Assembly (NCBI RefSeq): GCF_001050195.2
Contig: NZ_DF967965.1
Coordinates: 1,209,032 to 1,273,031, forward strand
Source: Anaerolinea thermolimosa
GTDB taxonomy: Bacteria > Chloroflexota > Anaerolineae > Anaerolineales > Anaerolineaceae
Direction: 5' to 3'
DNA length: 64,000 bases
The translations under genes were made by a program, and so were the position numbers. Below, piece by piece: positions 18,425 through 27,133 of this stretch (position 1 is the first letter of the stretch; the number at the start of each line of letters is the position of its first letter). A model generated the notes under the pieces. The model made no database searches. It worked only from the letters and a program-made list of their open reading frames with translations, and was not told the DNA's origin.

Positions 18425-21400
18425 GGTGTCTCCTTATGACCATTACTACCGTTTTTAGCGGGACTGTCCGGAGTAACGGAGGAAGAGCCGGGTGGCACAA
18501 GAGCAATCTGGGCCTTTTTGACCGGGAGGGCGCGACCAATTTCCTGGACGGAGGTTTGTAAGATGGTAGGTATATCGACGGAGCGGCGGATCTTGCTGGT
18601 AATTTCGAACAACGTCTGTTGTCGTTCAACCTGGCGACGAATTTGCTCTACCAGGCGCCAGTTTGCAATGATTGCCCCAATATTGTTCGCCAATGCCACC
18701 ATGATGTCCTGGTCGTTCTCATCGAACGCGGATGGTTGCTTGGATTCGAGGCTGAGGACGCCAATCAATTCTTCGCCAAACAGTACGGGTAGAGCAAGGA
18801 GACTGCGAGCGGCTTCTTCCGGGTTAACATCAGTGGCAAGCACGGCATTATTGATCCTGACAGGACGGCGTTCGGCGGCTGCCATACCAACCGGGCCTTC
18901 ACCAAGAGGGATACGCAGGGCAGGCATGGAAGTAAGGTAGCCAGTGAATGCGGCCAGTTCGAGTTCATTGTGGCGGTTGAGCAGCCAGATGCCCGTTCGG
19001 TCTGCTACTTTTGCAATTTGAAGTCCGGCTACACTCTTTTCCAGAGATTCTCTCAGGTCGCTGGCGGTAGAAGCAGCCAGGTTAATCTGGTGTAAAAGTC
19101 TGTGTTTTCCAAGCATGCTCTGGGCAGCAGCGAATAATTCGGCATTATGAATTGTGGCAGCTAACTGATCTGCAAGAATGCCCAGAATTTCAATATCCTC
19201 GGGAGCAAAGGCGTTAGGCTGTTCGCTTTGCACGTCGAGTGCTCCAATCACCTTCCCTGCAAAGATGAGTGGCAGCGCCAGTTCGGCACGAGTGTTTGGA
19301 AGTAAGGGGTTGGGGTGATGGTTGGGGTCGGTGGTGACATCGTGAGCGATCACAGCCTGACCAAGCGCTGTGGCCTGCCCAACGATGGAGCGAGAGCCGA
19401 CTGCCAGGCGATGCTGGTTTATCTTCATCTGGCGGCCAGCTTCACCGGTTGACTCGCGGAGTACAGCATATTCGCTCAGCGAGTCGAGTAAAAATACCGA
19501 GGCGTGGTAAAAGCCGAAACGTTCACGAATGAGGTTAACGGCTTTACCGAGTAATTCGTCGAGGTCCAGAATACCGGCAGCATCGCGTGCGATTTCTGCT
19601 GTGGTGCGGATCTGCTCGGCTCGCTCTCTGGCGACGGTTTCTGCACGAACCATTTCGGTGATGTTGCGCCGAATGACCAGAAGCCCGGTTGCTTCTCCAG
19701 CAAAGTTCAGAACAGGAATACGTGAGACCAGATCCCATCGCGGAGTGCCATCGTGCATCACCTGTTCCACGTCCCCCAGCCGCGGTTGATTCGATGCGAA
19801 GACAGTCTGCTCTATCTCATAAGCGCTGGAAGCTTCTTCCTGGGTGAAGAGGTCGAAATCGGTCTTTCCGGTAAGATCTTCGGGTTTTAGGCCAAACATG
19901 CGAGCAAAAGAAGCGCTGACTCGTTGATAGGCTCCGTGTTCATCTTTGACGATGATTGCATCGGGAGAGTTTTCAAACCAGGAGTTGAGCCAGATTCTTT
20001 CCTGTTCGAAAGTGGCCAGTGCGGCGTGCAATTCTTCAACAAGTTGTGCGTTGCGGATGGCGGTTGCGATTTGCGGGGCGAGGGTCATCAACAGGTTAAG
20101 GTCATTTTCATCAAAGCGTTGTTCTTGATCCTGGTCCTGAATGACCAGCGCACCGATCAATAGACCTCCGGCGATGAGCGGAACACCCAGCCACGATTTA
20201 GCCGGGCGTCCGACAATATGTGCGCCCAGTTCCAGGGCTCGCCGTTCGGTTTCATTGGTCAGTAAAAGGGGTTTTCGGTTCTCAATTACGAGTGAGGTTA
20301 AACCCGAGCCCACAGGGATAGGCTCAAGATCGAGCTTTTGCAGATTTTCGTAAGCGTAAGGGAATTCGATGATCTGTTGATCAGGATTTACCAGGGCCAG
20401 GATGAAGCCGAGGTCTTCTCCCAGTGTTTCGGTCACCAGTTGGTGGAGTGTGCGGTAAAGCTGCTGGAGATTAGTCTCGGCAGATGTGGCCCGACTGAAG
20501 TTGGCCAGCACCTGTAATTCGGCAAGGCGGTGCTGCAGTGTTTGGAGCACGTTAAATTTGTCGAGAGTAGCGCTGATAACTTCTGCCAGATTGGTGTAAG
20601 GTTGAATGGAAGCCTGAGTGACTTTTTCTCCCTCATAGAAACCTACAACCAGCAGTTGCACGGGTTTCCCTGTACGCATACAGGGTAGAATAACTGCTGA
20701 ACGGCACCCCCGCCTGAGGAAGAAGGATAAGATGTTGTGGAACTCAGATGGGCGGGTGAAGTCTTCGATATAAACAGGCTCGCCACGGGCAACGATCTCG
20801 TAGGATTTGCTGACGGGTATTTTAATCGAAGAGAGATCCAGTTCCAGTTTTCGAGTGCGGGGATCATACAGGGCCTGGATGGTATAGTCACTTTCGGTAA
20901 CTGACAACAATGCGGTAACATGCTGAAGCTGGGCAATCCCGTTGATGACCTGGTTTGTGGCATCCTGTTCTGTTTCAGCAGAGGTTACCAGTCGGGTCAG
21001 CCTGTATAACTGGGCTGTCTCTTCAAGGTTCACCTGGGTGGATTCGAGCAGGCGTGTATTCTGGATTGCCCCTGCTACCTGGTTAGCGATGGTCTGAATC
21101 ACGAACTGGAGATCAACATCCAGGCCATCGACCTGTGCACTGTACACTTCCATAACACCAAGGACTTCGGTGCCCACGGTGATGGGAATGGCGATCATGG
21201 AACGACAATAAGGCAATTCTTTATCTGTGGGGTAGGTCGGATCTGACCTGACATCGGGCAGGTAACGGGGACGGTTATGGGTGGCAGCCCACCCTGCAGG
21301 GGTGTTGCTGTCCAGTGAGAAACGGGTATGCTCCCGTTTAAAGTCTCTCCCTGTTGTCCCATACATTTCGCGTAATACCAGGGAGCGATGGACCTCGTCA

Positions 21401-22776
21401 GTAAGAAAGATAGCGGTACTGTAGAGGTTGAAACGTTCGGTTACCAAATTAACTGTCTTTAATAAAATATCTTCCAAACGAGACGAGGAAGTGACTATTT
21501 GAGCTACTTCTGAGGCAACACGGAGCTGGCTGGTGCGCTGTTCCACCTGACCTTCAAGGTTTGAATACAGAACCGCAAGCTCTTCAGCCATTTTATTCAT
21601 TGAGGTTGCCAGCTGGCCGATTTCATCTTTGCGTTTGATCTGGATACGATCCTGAAAGTTTCCCTCGGCATACTTTTCTGCAATGTGGCTGAGTTGTAAC
21701 AAGGGTTCAATGACGCGGTTGGTTCCCACGTAAGTGATGGTGGCCAGAGCGATTAACATGACCAGGAGGATGGTCAAGATGGAACGATCCAGCAGAGGAA
21801 CCTGTCCGAAGAGCTCGCTGGTAGGTACCTGGAGCACCAAAGAAAGAGACAGCGCAGGAATGTTCTGGACGTAAGCAAGCACCTCCTGAGCGTCGTAAGA
21901 ACTAAATGTAAAGGGTTGTTTTGTTGCAGTGCCGTCCACGTAGGGGGCAACAGCCTCTTCAAATGAAGGCAGGGCGGGCAATGCCACAAGGGTGTTGTTT
22001 TCAGCGGTGGTGAAGACTTCACCCGCGGGATTGCGGTAGAAAGCACGTGCTCCAGGTAGGAACGCGACGGCTTGTTCAAGAACACGGTAAAAAACCAGGG
22101 TGGGAGAGACCCCAATGAGGGTGTAGGTATGGTTCAGGTTTGGAGTAACTACTACCTGGGTGGAAATCAATACGAGACCATCGCGGGTGGATCGGAAAGG
22201 ATTAAAGGCGACCGTACTGCGGGTTTGACCGATGAGAGGTTTAATGGCGGGATGAGTTACTTTAGCGGTTCCGAAATTGTCATAGATAAACTGGCTGTCC
22301 GAAGAGGCAACCACGGTGCCGCTTTCATCCAGAATAAAAAGCTGGGAGAAAATGGGCTCGCTAACCGAGGTGCCCTGAGCAGTGGTGAAAAGTAAATTCC
22401 GTAAAGCAAATACCGCGGTGGTGGCTTCGGAACGACTGACGAATGGATTAAGGGAGGTTTCAAAAGTGGTTGTGAAAGCGGGGTCTTTGATTAAACGTTG
22501 AAGAGTGTCCTGGCGGGTCTGAGTAAATGATTCAATTTGCCGGGAACTGTTATTAGAAATTTGGGAAAGCTGATTGGCGACGAGAGATTCGATCTGTGCA
22601 CGTGTCCGGTAATAGGAAACCGCACCCACAAGCCCTACGGGGATGAGCGCAACGATAATAATCGCAACAAGAACAGATTTCTGAAGGCTATCTTCTCGCA
22701 GGAAGCGAATGAGCCGGTAGAAGGGTCGGAAACGCGACGGCTTGCTTTTGCGGTCTTGTGTGTTCTGGACACTCAT
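18421..22776 (-). CDS. Giant Cache-HAMP-GAF-PAS receptor without output domain
   Basis: 1451 residues. TM helix about 33-54, an extracellular Cache-like domain (55-330), TM about 331-351, HAMP (352-404, ending KDEIGQLATSMNKMAEEL), then three GAF or GAF-like domains (about 432-578, 600-740, 768-912), a PAS domain (about 930-1045, ENSPDAIIVKDEHG) and two more GAF domains (1068-1215, 1237-1375). It ends with the tail motif EITSKIRRSVD shared with the other receptors and a Ser/Gly-rich end. HAMP implies conformational signalling across the membrane, yet there is no HisKA, GGDEF, EAL or methyl-accepting module. AAGGAG lies before the ATG; the gene begins ten bases after a receiver gene and overlaps the next receptor by ATGA. 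Confidence 0.9.
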   Translation of the reverse strand: MSVQNTQDRKSKPSRFRPFYRLIRFLREDSLQKSVLVAIIIVALIPVGLVGAVSYYRTRAQIESLVANQLSQISNNSSRQIESFTQTRQDTLQRLIKDPAFTTTFETSLNPFVSRSEATTAVFALRNLLFTTAQGTSVSEPIFSQLFILDESGTVVASSDSQFIYDNFGTAKVTHPAIKPLIGQTRSTVAFNPFRSTRDGLVLISTQVVVTPNLNHTYTLIGVSPTLVFYRVLEQAVAFLPGARAFYRNPAGEVFTTAENNTLVALPALPSFEEAVAPYVDGTATKQPFTFSSYDAQEVLAYVQNIPALSLSLVLQVPTSELFGQVPLLDRSILTILLVMLIALATITYVGTNRVIEPLLQLSHIAEKYAEGNFQDRIQIKRKDEIGQLATSMNKMAEELAVLYSNLEGQVEQRTSQLRVASEVAQIVTSSSRLEDILLKTVNLVTERFNLYSTAIFLTDEVHRSLVLREMYGTTGRDFKREHTRFSLDSNTPAGWAATHNRPRYLPDVRSDPTYPTDKELPYCRSMIAIPITVGTEVLGVMEVYSAQVDGLDVDLQFVIQTIANQVAGAIQNTRLLESTQVNLEETAQLYRLTRLVTSAETEQDATNQVINGIAQLQHVTALLSVTESDYTIQALYDPRTRKLELDLSSIKIPVSKSYEIVARGEPVYIEDFTRPSEFHNILSFFLRRGCRSAVILPCMRTGKPVQLLVVGFYEGEKVTQASIQPYTNLAEVISATLDKFNVLQTLQHRLAELQVLANFSRATSAETNLQQLYRTLHQLVTETLGEDLGFILALVNPDQQIIEFPYAYENLQKLDLEPIPVGSGLTSLVIENRKPLLLTNETERRALELGAHIVGRPAKSWLGVPLIAGGLLIGALVIQDQDQEQRFDENDLNLLMTLAPQIATAIRNAQLVEELHAALATFEQERIWLNSWFENSPDAIIVKDEHGAYQRVSASFARMFGLKPEDLTGKTDFDLFTQEEASSAYEIEQTVFASNQPRLGDVEQVMHDGTPRWDLVSRIPVLNFAGEATGLLVIRRNITEMVRAETVARERAEQIRTTAEIARDAAGILDLDELLGKAVNLIRERFGFYHASVFLLDSLSEYAVLRESTGEAGRQMKINQHRLAVGSRSIVGQATALGQAVIAHDVTTDPNHHPNPLLPNTRAELALPLIFAGKVIGALDVQSEQPNAFAPEDIEILGILADQLAATIHNAELFAAAQSMLGKHRLLHQINLAASTASDLRESLEKSVAGLQIAKVADRTGIWLLNRHNELELAAFTGYLTSMPALRIPLGEGPVGMAAAERRPVRINNAVLATDVNPEEAARSLLALPVLFGEELIGVLSLESKQPSAFDENDQDIMVALANNIGAIIANWRLVEQIRRQVERQQTLFEITSKIRRSVDIPTILQTSVQEIGRALPVKKAQIALVPPGSSSVTPDSPAKNGSNGHKETP

Positions 22777-22786
22777 GCGCAGCTCC

Positions 22787-23188
22787 TTAATACGTCATTT
22801 CCCAGACCGATTCGCCATTGAGAATTCGCTGGATTTGATCGGGAAATTTATCTGGGTCGAGGGGTTTCCCAAGGAAACCATCGAAACCGGCTTTCCGCGC
22901 CTTTTCCATTTGTTCTTTGCTGGCTTCAGCGGTTACGGCGATGACGGGGATGTTTTTAAACCGTTCTGCCTGGCGGATTTTCCGCAGTGCACCGTAGCCA
23001 TCTTCGTAAGGAAGGCGGATATCCATGAGGATCAGGTCAAGGCGAGGGAGAGAATCGGCGTATTCGACAACTTCATACCCGGAGGTTTTCCACTCACAGT
23101 GAATGCCAAGGTAACCCAACATACGGGCGATGAGGACAAAATTGGAGACGTTATCTTCAACTACGAGAACGGTTTTCTCAGAAGACAT
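22787..23188 (-). CDS. Stand-alone receiver domain protein (DivK-like), second
   Basis: 133-residue CheY/DivK-like protein made only of a receiver: VVEDN acidic pair, acceptor Asp56 in ILMDIRLPYEDG, AVTAEA threonine and GFLGKPL lysine. The C-terminus has a short extra stretch (NGESVWEMTY). It lies between another receiver gene and the giant receptor gene, which starts ten bases later. GAAGGTG precedes the ATG. With no output domain it probably shuttles phosphate or binds a partner allosterically; the hybrid kinase of the operon is the obvious candidate donor. Confidence 0.92.
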   Translation of the reverse strand: MSSEKTVLVVEDNVSNFVLIARMLGYLGIHCEWKTSGYEVVEYADSLPRLDLILMDIRLPYEDGYGALRKIRQAERFKNIPVIAVTAEASKEQMEKARKAGFDGFLGKPLDPDKFPDQIQRILNGESVWEMTY

Positions 23189-23243
23189 GGATTCACCTTC
23201 GCAAGAGAGGCTCAGCCTGCCAGGGTTGCAGGATTGTTACCAG

Positions 23244-23615
23244 TTATTGTAAGTAGCCAATGATCTGATCGACAAAGCGGTCAACGTCGATGGGCTTTTC
23301 GATATAACCATCACACCCAGCCTGTAAGGTGCGCTCGCGGTCGCCTTTCATAACGTTAGCAGTTATGGCAATAATCGGGACACCTTTCAAGGTGGGCAGG
23401 CTCTTCAGTTCCTGGGTCAGGGTGTAACCGTCTATATCGGGCATGTTGATGTCCATTAAGATCAGATCCGGTTGGATAGAACGGAGCAATTCCATGGCCC
23501 GGGTTGCATTTTCGGCTTCGATCACTTCAAAACCGGAGGCCATCAGTAATCGGCGGACCAAAAGGCGATTATCGAAATTATCTTCAACGTGGAGGATCTT
23601 TTTTGTTGCAGACAT
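23244..23615 (-). CDS. Stand-alone receiver domain protein (DivK-like), first
   Basis: 123-residue receiver-only protein and the first gene of the long signalling operon. HVEDN acidic pair, acceptor Asp55 in ILMDINMPDIDG, AITANV and GYIEKPID lysine motifs are intact, so it should be phosphorylatable. The length leaves no room for an output domain. GGAGA lies 14 bases before the ATG, a little far, so expression may be moderate. The 55-base gap to the next gene has no visible terminator. Confidence 0.92.
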   Translation of the reverse strand: MSATKKILHVEDNFDNRLLVRRLLMASGFEVIEAENATRAMELLRSIQPDLILMDINMPDIDGYTLTQELKSLPTLKGVPIIAITANVMKGDRERTLQAGCDGYIEKPIDVDRFVDQIIGYLQ

Positions 23616-23689
23616 CTGTGGCTGAATTTCTCCAAAGGAAAATGAACAGGTTAACCAGCCCGTGGAAAATCGGGGTATTCCATGTGTTT

Positions 23690-23734
23690 ATTGTAATGAT
23701 TTATTAAAAGGGTGACATTTCAAAGGGTTGTCAA
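23690..23734 (-). promoter_or_regulatory. Possible promoter region of the GAF/ParA operon
   Basis: On the minus strand TTGACA is found at 23734-23729, but the nearest -10-like TTTAAT is 20 bases further, which is too far for a good promoter. A second -10-like TACAAT lies at 23695-23690 without a good -35. The rest of the space between the first receiver gene and the HAD gene is AT-rich. The promoter must be close, but the exact site is uncertain. Confidence 0.3.
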
Positions 23735-23783
23735 AAACCTTGCATTTTTGTTAGGTGCATATCAGCGGACGAGTGGAGTTATT

Positions 23784-24590
23784 TTATGGGAGGGGCTGTT
23801 TTAACCAGTCTACTACTCCAGCAAGATTGGGAGCGACAAGATCGGGTTGAATGGAAGAGTTGGAGAGGTGAGCTGGGGTTGTTTCACCACTGAGAACGAG
23901 GATGGTGAGTAAGCCAGAAGCTCCCATGGCAATATCGGTGTACAATCGATCTCCGATCATGGCCATCTGGTTGACGGGGATCGATACTTTTTCGGCGATG
24001 GCGTCGACCATGGGACGATTGGGTTTACCGATAATGTGGTCAGGCCGTCTCCCTGTTGAGGCGGCGAACATTTCGATCATCGATCCGATATCTGGAATGA
24101 AGCCGGTTTCGGTAGGGCAATTGATATCGGGATGAGTGGCGATATATGGAATACCTGTCACCAGCCATTGGCACAGGCGGGCCATTTTTGAGTAGGTGAT
24201 AGTGGTGTCGAAGCCGAGCACCACACATTCAGGGTCCTGATCGGTAAGGATAAACCCGTGGGAGGAGAAATCTTCTTCCAGCGCCGGTGTGCCCACCAGA
24301 TAAATTCGTTGAAAAGGTGTGTGTTTTTTTAAAAAGATGATGGTGGCATCACCGCTGGTAAAAATCTGGCTTTCTTCTGTGGGTAGACCAAGGCGAGTGA
24401 GTTTCTGCGCGTATTCTTTTTTATTTTTGGAAGAATTATTGGTAAGAAAGAGGTATGGGATTTGATGTTCTGTCAACCACTGAAGGAGCTCTCTGGCGCC
24501 GGGGAGTAATTTATCTCCCAGGTAAACGGTGCCGTCCATATCAAGTAGGAAACAGCGTGTTTGTTTTAACCTTTTTAATGGTAGGCTCAT
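23784..24590 (-). CDS. HAD-IIA family hydrolase (NagD-like phosphatase)
   Basis: 268-residue cytoplasmic phosphatase of the HAD superfamily with a type IIA cap. Motif I is LLDMDGTVY (nucleophile Asp17, Asp19), motif II FLTNNSS, motif III lysine in IIGKPNRPM and motif IV MIGDRLYTDI. Relatives act on small phosphates such as nucleotides, p-nitrophenyl phosphate or glycerol phosphate; the natural substrate cannot be told. It lies downstream of a tRNA-Gly gene that has its own terminator and is probably transcribed alone. Confidence 0.92.
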   Translation of the reverse strand: MSLPLKRLKQTRCFLLDMDGTVYLGDKLLPGARELLQWLTEHQIPYLFLTNNSSKNKKEYAQKLTRLGLPTEESQIFTSGDATIIFLKKHTPFQRIYLVGTPALEEDFSSHGFILTDQDPECVVLGFDTTITYSKMARLCQWLVTGIPYIATHPDINCPTETGFIPDIGSMIEMFAASTGRRPDHIIGKPNRPMVDAIAEKVSIPVNQMAMIGDRLYTDIAMGASGLLTILVLSGETTPAHLSNSSIQPDLVAPNLAGVVDWLKQPLP

Positions 24591-24625
24591 TTTGATTGGA
24601 TATAGAGGTAGAAGGCAGATAGAAA

Positions 24626-24653
24626 AGAAAGAAACCAGACCTGGTTTCTTTCT
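24626..24653 (-). terminator. Intrinsic terminator after tRNA-Gly
   Basis: Perfect inverted repeat of 13 bases (AGAAAGAAACCAG and its complement around a two-base centre), followed on the minus strand by TTTCT. It starts five bases after the tRNA 3' end. The stem is long, but the inner loop must open to at least four bases. Confidence 0.7.
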
Positions 24654-24657
24654 GAAG

Positions 24658-24729
24658 AGCGGGTGATGGGACTCGAACCCACGACATTTTGCTTGGGAAG
24701 CAAACGGTCTACCGCTGACCTACACCCGC
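24658..24729 (-). tRNA. tRNA-Gly (anticodon CCC)
   Basis: On the minus strand the acceptor GCGGGTG pairs with CACCCGC, with discriminator T. The anticodon stem TTTGC/GCAAA encloses the loop TTCCCAA, giving anticodon CCC. The T arm contains GTGGG-TTCGAGT-CCCAT. Length is 72 bases and CCA is not encoded. Confidence 0.94.
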
Positions 24730-24749
24730 CTGACGAGACAGATTTTATA

Positions 24750-25256
24750 TCAAGAGAGCTTTTTTTGCAAGGTGTTATTCTTTTTTATGGGATGTGAATC
24801 TTTGTGAAAAGCCTGCAGGTTTCGAAGAAGGGTACGGGCAGAGAGCGCACGGAGCAGAGAACAAGCGGGTGTATTGCAATCCCCATGCTGAGATATGCGG
24901 AGGGATGCAATCCCAAGCCTTTGAATTTCTTGGGGCTGGCTCTTCTCTTGCAACGCTTGCAATAGTGGAGGAAGGTATTCCTGTACCGGAAACCTGTCAA
25001 GTACCTGGAGTAAACTATAACGTTCCAGGAAGGTGGTATCAAGTAAAATAGCAATTATTAACCGGGCTGCAGCCAGACGGACTTCCAATGGAAATCTGGA
25101 TGAAATGGCAAGGAGTAATCCCTGAGGGGAAAGGCTTTGAATGTTTTCGAAGAGATGCGATGGAAAACCGGGCGCACCTGAAGAAGCGCGATGGGTTTCC
25201 AGGTCTCGAAGGAGGGCTATTAGCTGTTTTTGTTCTTCCTGTACTTTGCTGTCCAT
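24750..25256 (-). CDS. Hypothetical helical protein
   Basis: I do not recognise this protein. Starting at the ATG that gives MDSKVQEEQKQL it has 168 residues. It is rich in Leu, Ala and Gln, with no signal peptide, and the middle (VRLAAARLIIAILLDTTF to PPLLQALQEK) looks like a few HEAT-like helix pairs. AGGAAC lies just before the ATG. A 13-codon in-frame extension upstream would cover the extended -10 element and is less likely. The C-terminus is basic. It ends 20 bases before the tRNA-Gly gene on the same strand. Confidence 0.6.
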   Translation of the reverse strand: MDSKVQEEQKQLIALLRDLETHRASSGAPGFPSHLFENIQSLSPQGLLLAISSRFPLEVRLAAARLIIAILLDTTFLERYSLLQVLDRFPVQEYLPPLLQALQEKSQPQEIQRLGIASLRISQHGDCNTPACSLLRALSARTLLRNLQAFHKDSHPIKKNNTLQKKLS

Positions 25257-25271
25257 CCTGTTCCTGGAGCC

Positions 25272-25280
25272 ATTATAGCA
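25272..25280 (-). promoter_or_regulatory. Extended -10 promoter element
   Basis: TGCTATAAT on the minus strand is a full extended -10 element (TGN plus TATAAT). No -35 match is seen, which extended -10 promoters tolerate. Transcription would begin about eight bases before the ATG of the hypothetical helical protein. Confidence 0.5.
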
Positions 25281-25319
25281 GAGCCCTGAGAGCAAGGATG
25301 GGCGCCCTGAGGTGATTTA

Positions 25320-26420
25320 ATGCCGATGAAATTGCTTGTGCGTAGAATTGTGGTCGGATTTGCACTGGCTCTGATGAGCCTGGGTGCTCCATTAACGGGA
25401 GATTACCGGGGAATTCACGGGCAACAGCCTGGACCTAATAAGATTTATTTGCCCATCATTTCCAACTGGAAGATTCAGAATGGGCCGGAAGTTTACACTT
25501 ACAGTTATTATATGTCGACCGCGTCTCCCCAGGAACTCTATAACCGCGGCTGTGACCTGGGGAAGAGAGACCTTTCCTTACCGGGGATACAGGATAATAT
25601 TGTGATTTTAGATTTTGGTGGACCAAGGCGACTCGATTCCGGGGAATATGCGGCCCGTTTGTTTGGAAGCCCGATTGTTTATGTTTCAACCAGCCAGATT
25701 GCCGCAGCGGTGGAGGCGTTTGGTGAAGGCTATTACCTTTGTAGTGGAGATGATATCTTTTCTACCGTGGTGATAGGGATTGGCACGAATAATTATACCT
25801 ATGACGGGAGTGACATATATCAGGTCAATTATGCTCACGGACGCGCCTGGGCTCAAATGGTTAACGCTGTAAATGATTGGTTCAAGATGAAAGGATATAC
25901 CCGCCAGGTGAGTGCCGTGGGAGCCAATGATATTGAGTTAAGCTGGAATACCTATGAAGCGACCAGAGATTGGCTGGTAGGATATGATTCGGTCAACCAG
26001 TATGATTTGATCAATTTTGGGGCTATCCCCGGCTGCCCTTATTTCAAAAGCCCCGGTTCGCAGTGTGGAAATGAAAGTTACAAGTGGACGAAGGAGCAGG
26101 TATGGTATGTCATCTGGGGGTCACCCCCGGTTTACCCGCTGCCCGAAATTTACGCCAACAGCGGTGTGAATGCGGAACAGTGGTATCTGATGAGCGTATA
26201 CTCTTATCAAATACACGGAATACCCCTGGAGTTTCGAGGGGTCATGACCCAATACTGGGCTTGTGTAGACCGTTACGATTCCGACTGCCCGGTACTTGAC
26301 AATACCCCACTGGAAGGGTGGAACCAGCTCTCATCGTTGGTCAATAGCGATTCGCGTACCGCGCATCAGATCCGCTGGTCAACTGACATTGCCTGGAACA
26401 GGAGACAGTATGTACCGTAA
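25320..26420 (+). CDS. Secreted protein of unknown function
   Basis: 366 residues with a clear signal peptide (basic start, hydrophobic 9-25, small residues near 25-35). The motif NKIYLPIISNW follows the signal region; short YLPL-type motifs of this sort recur in secreted proteins of Anaerolineae, a pattern I recall rather than can prove. The rest alternates strands and helices (VVIGIGTNNY, SAVGANDIELSW, INFGAIPGCPYF), which could be a TIM-barrel related to glycoside hydrolases, but no catalytic pair can be assigned. Five cysteines in the C-terminal half may form disulfides. GAGGTG precedes the ATG. It overlaps the next gene by 11 bases. Confidence 0.8.
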   Translation: MPMKLLVRRIVVGFALALMSLGAPLTGDYRGIHGQQPGPNKIYLPIISNWKIQNGPEVYTYSYYMSTASPQELYNRGCDLGKRDLSLPGIQDNIVILDFGGPRRLDSGEYAARLFGSPIVYVSTSQIAAAVEAFGEGYYLCSGDDIFSTVVIGIGTNNYTYDGSDIYQVNYAHGRAWAQMVNAVNDWFKMKGYTRQVSAVGANDIELSWNTYEATRDWLVGYDSVNQYDLINFGAIPGCPYFKSPGSQCGNESYKWTKEQVWYVIWGSPPVYPLPEIYANSGVNAEQWYLMSVYSYQIHGIPLEFRGVMTQYWACVDRYDSDCPVLDNTPLEGWNQLSSLVNSDSRTAHQIRWSTDIAWNRRQYVP

Positions 26421-27066
26421 ATGGGGCTGGATTGCAGCAATAACAGGTGTTGTGGTCATTGGTGGATGGTTGGCTTTCAGGGTGGTGAGTATGGCCCTGG
26501 TTAATGCCGTTCAAGCCTCGTCGAAGGAAGCCTTACCAGGGCAAACCGTGACACCACCGGCGCGACTGGTTAGCAAAGAACGGTTATTAGACCCTAACCT
26601 GGATGTACAGAGCCGGGCGTCTCTTGCTGAGAAGTTGGAATTACAGCAACGTTTGGAGGAGAATCAGAAAGCCGGGGAGGTTGCACCGGCTCCAAAAAAT
26701 CGCCCCCCGGAGCTTCCAGGAGCGGGGATGAAAGGAATTGCAGAAACACCCATGTCGGGTATCTTCCCTGGTTCAGATGGTCTGGTGCGCCCCGAAGAGG
26801 CGGAGATTATCAATTACTGGGCGGGGAGTTTTGATGGATCAGGGTGGACTGTACTGGCGGGTTCAATGCCGCAGGATCCTTCTAAAGGGGTGGTGATTGT
26901 CTTGAAAAACGATCAATTTTCTTTAACAGATTATCAATTCATTGCTGCGCCGGATGGAATTGAACAGCTCCGGGTTGTGAGTGTTGAAAATGGAATGGTT
27001 TTCCTTGAAGATCGGCAGGGGAAGAAAGTAGCGTTCAATTTAACCTCGATGCGTTTTTCTCCCTAA
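26410..27066 (+). CDS. Membrane-anchored protein of unknown function
   Basis: 218 residues: one N-terminal membrane helix (about 7-28), a coiled-coil-prone stretch (about 55-85), a Pro-rich linker, and a C-terminal globular part (about 125-218) predicted as mostly strands. The ATG is preceded by GGAGACAGT and overlaps the end of the secreted protein gene upstream, so the two are probably co-expressed and may work together at the cell surface. No family recognised. Confidence 0.72.
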   Translation: MYRKWGWIAAITGVVVIGGWLAFRVVSMALVNAVQASSKEALPGQTVTPPARLVSKERLLDPNLDVQSRASLAEKLELQQRLEENQKAGEVAPAPKNRPPELPGAGMKGIAETPMSGIFPGSDGLVRPEEAEIINYWAGSFDGSGWTVLAGSMPQDPSKGVVIVLKNDQFSLTDYQFIAAPDGIEQLRVVSVENGMVFLEDRQGKKVAFNLTSMRFSP

Positions 27067-27082
27067 AAAGAGGGTTAACTGC

Positions 27083-27110
27083 AAAAAGCAGAGGGCACCC
27101 TCTGCTTTTT
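27083..27110. terminator. Bidirectional intrinsic terminator
   Basis: AAAAAGCAGAGGG pairs with CCCTCTGCTTTTT around a two-base centre. The stem has A5 on one side and T5 on the other, so it can end transcription of the plus-strand gene pair and of the convergent DUF4349 gene. Confidence 0.88.
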
Positions 27111-27133
27111 GATCAATCATGAGACGGAACAGA

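Noticed and set aside
6384..22776. Large antisense reading frames across the GAF genes
   Set aside because: They are low-complexity mirror frames of GC-biased coding sequence, lack ribosome sites and match no family pattern.
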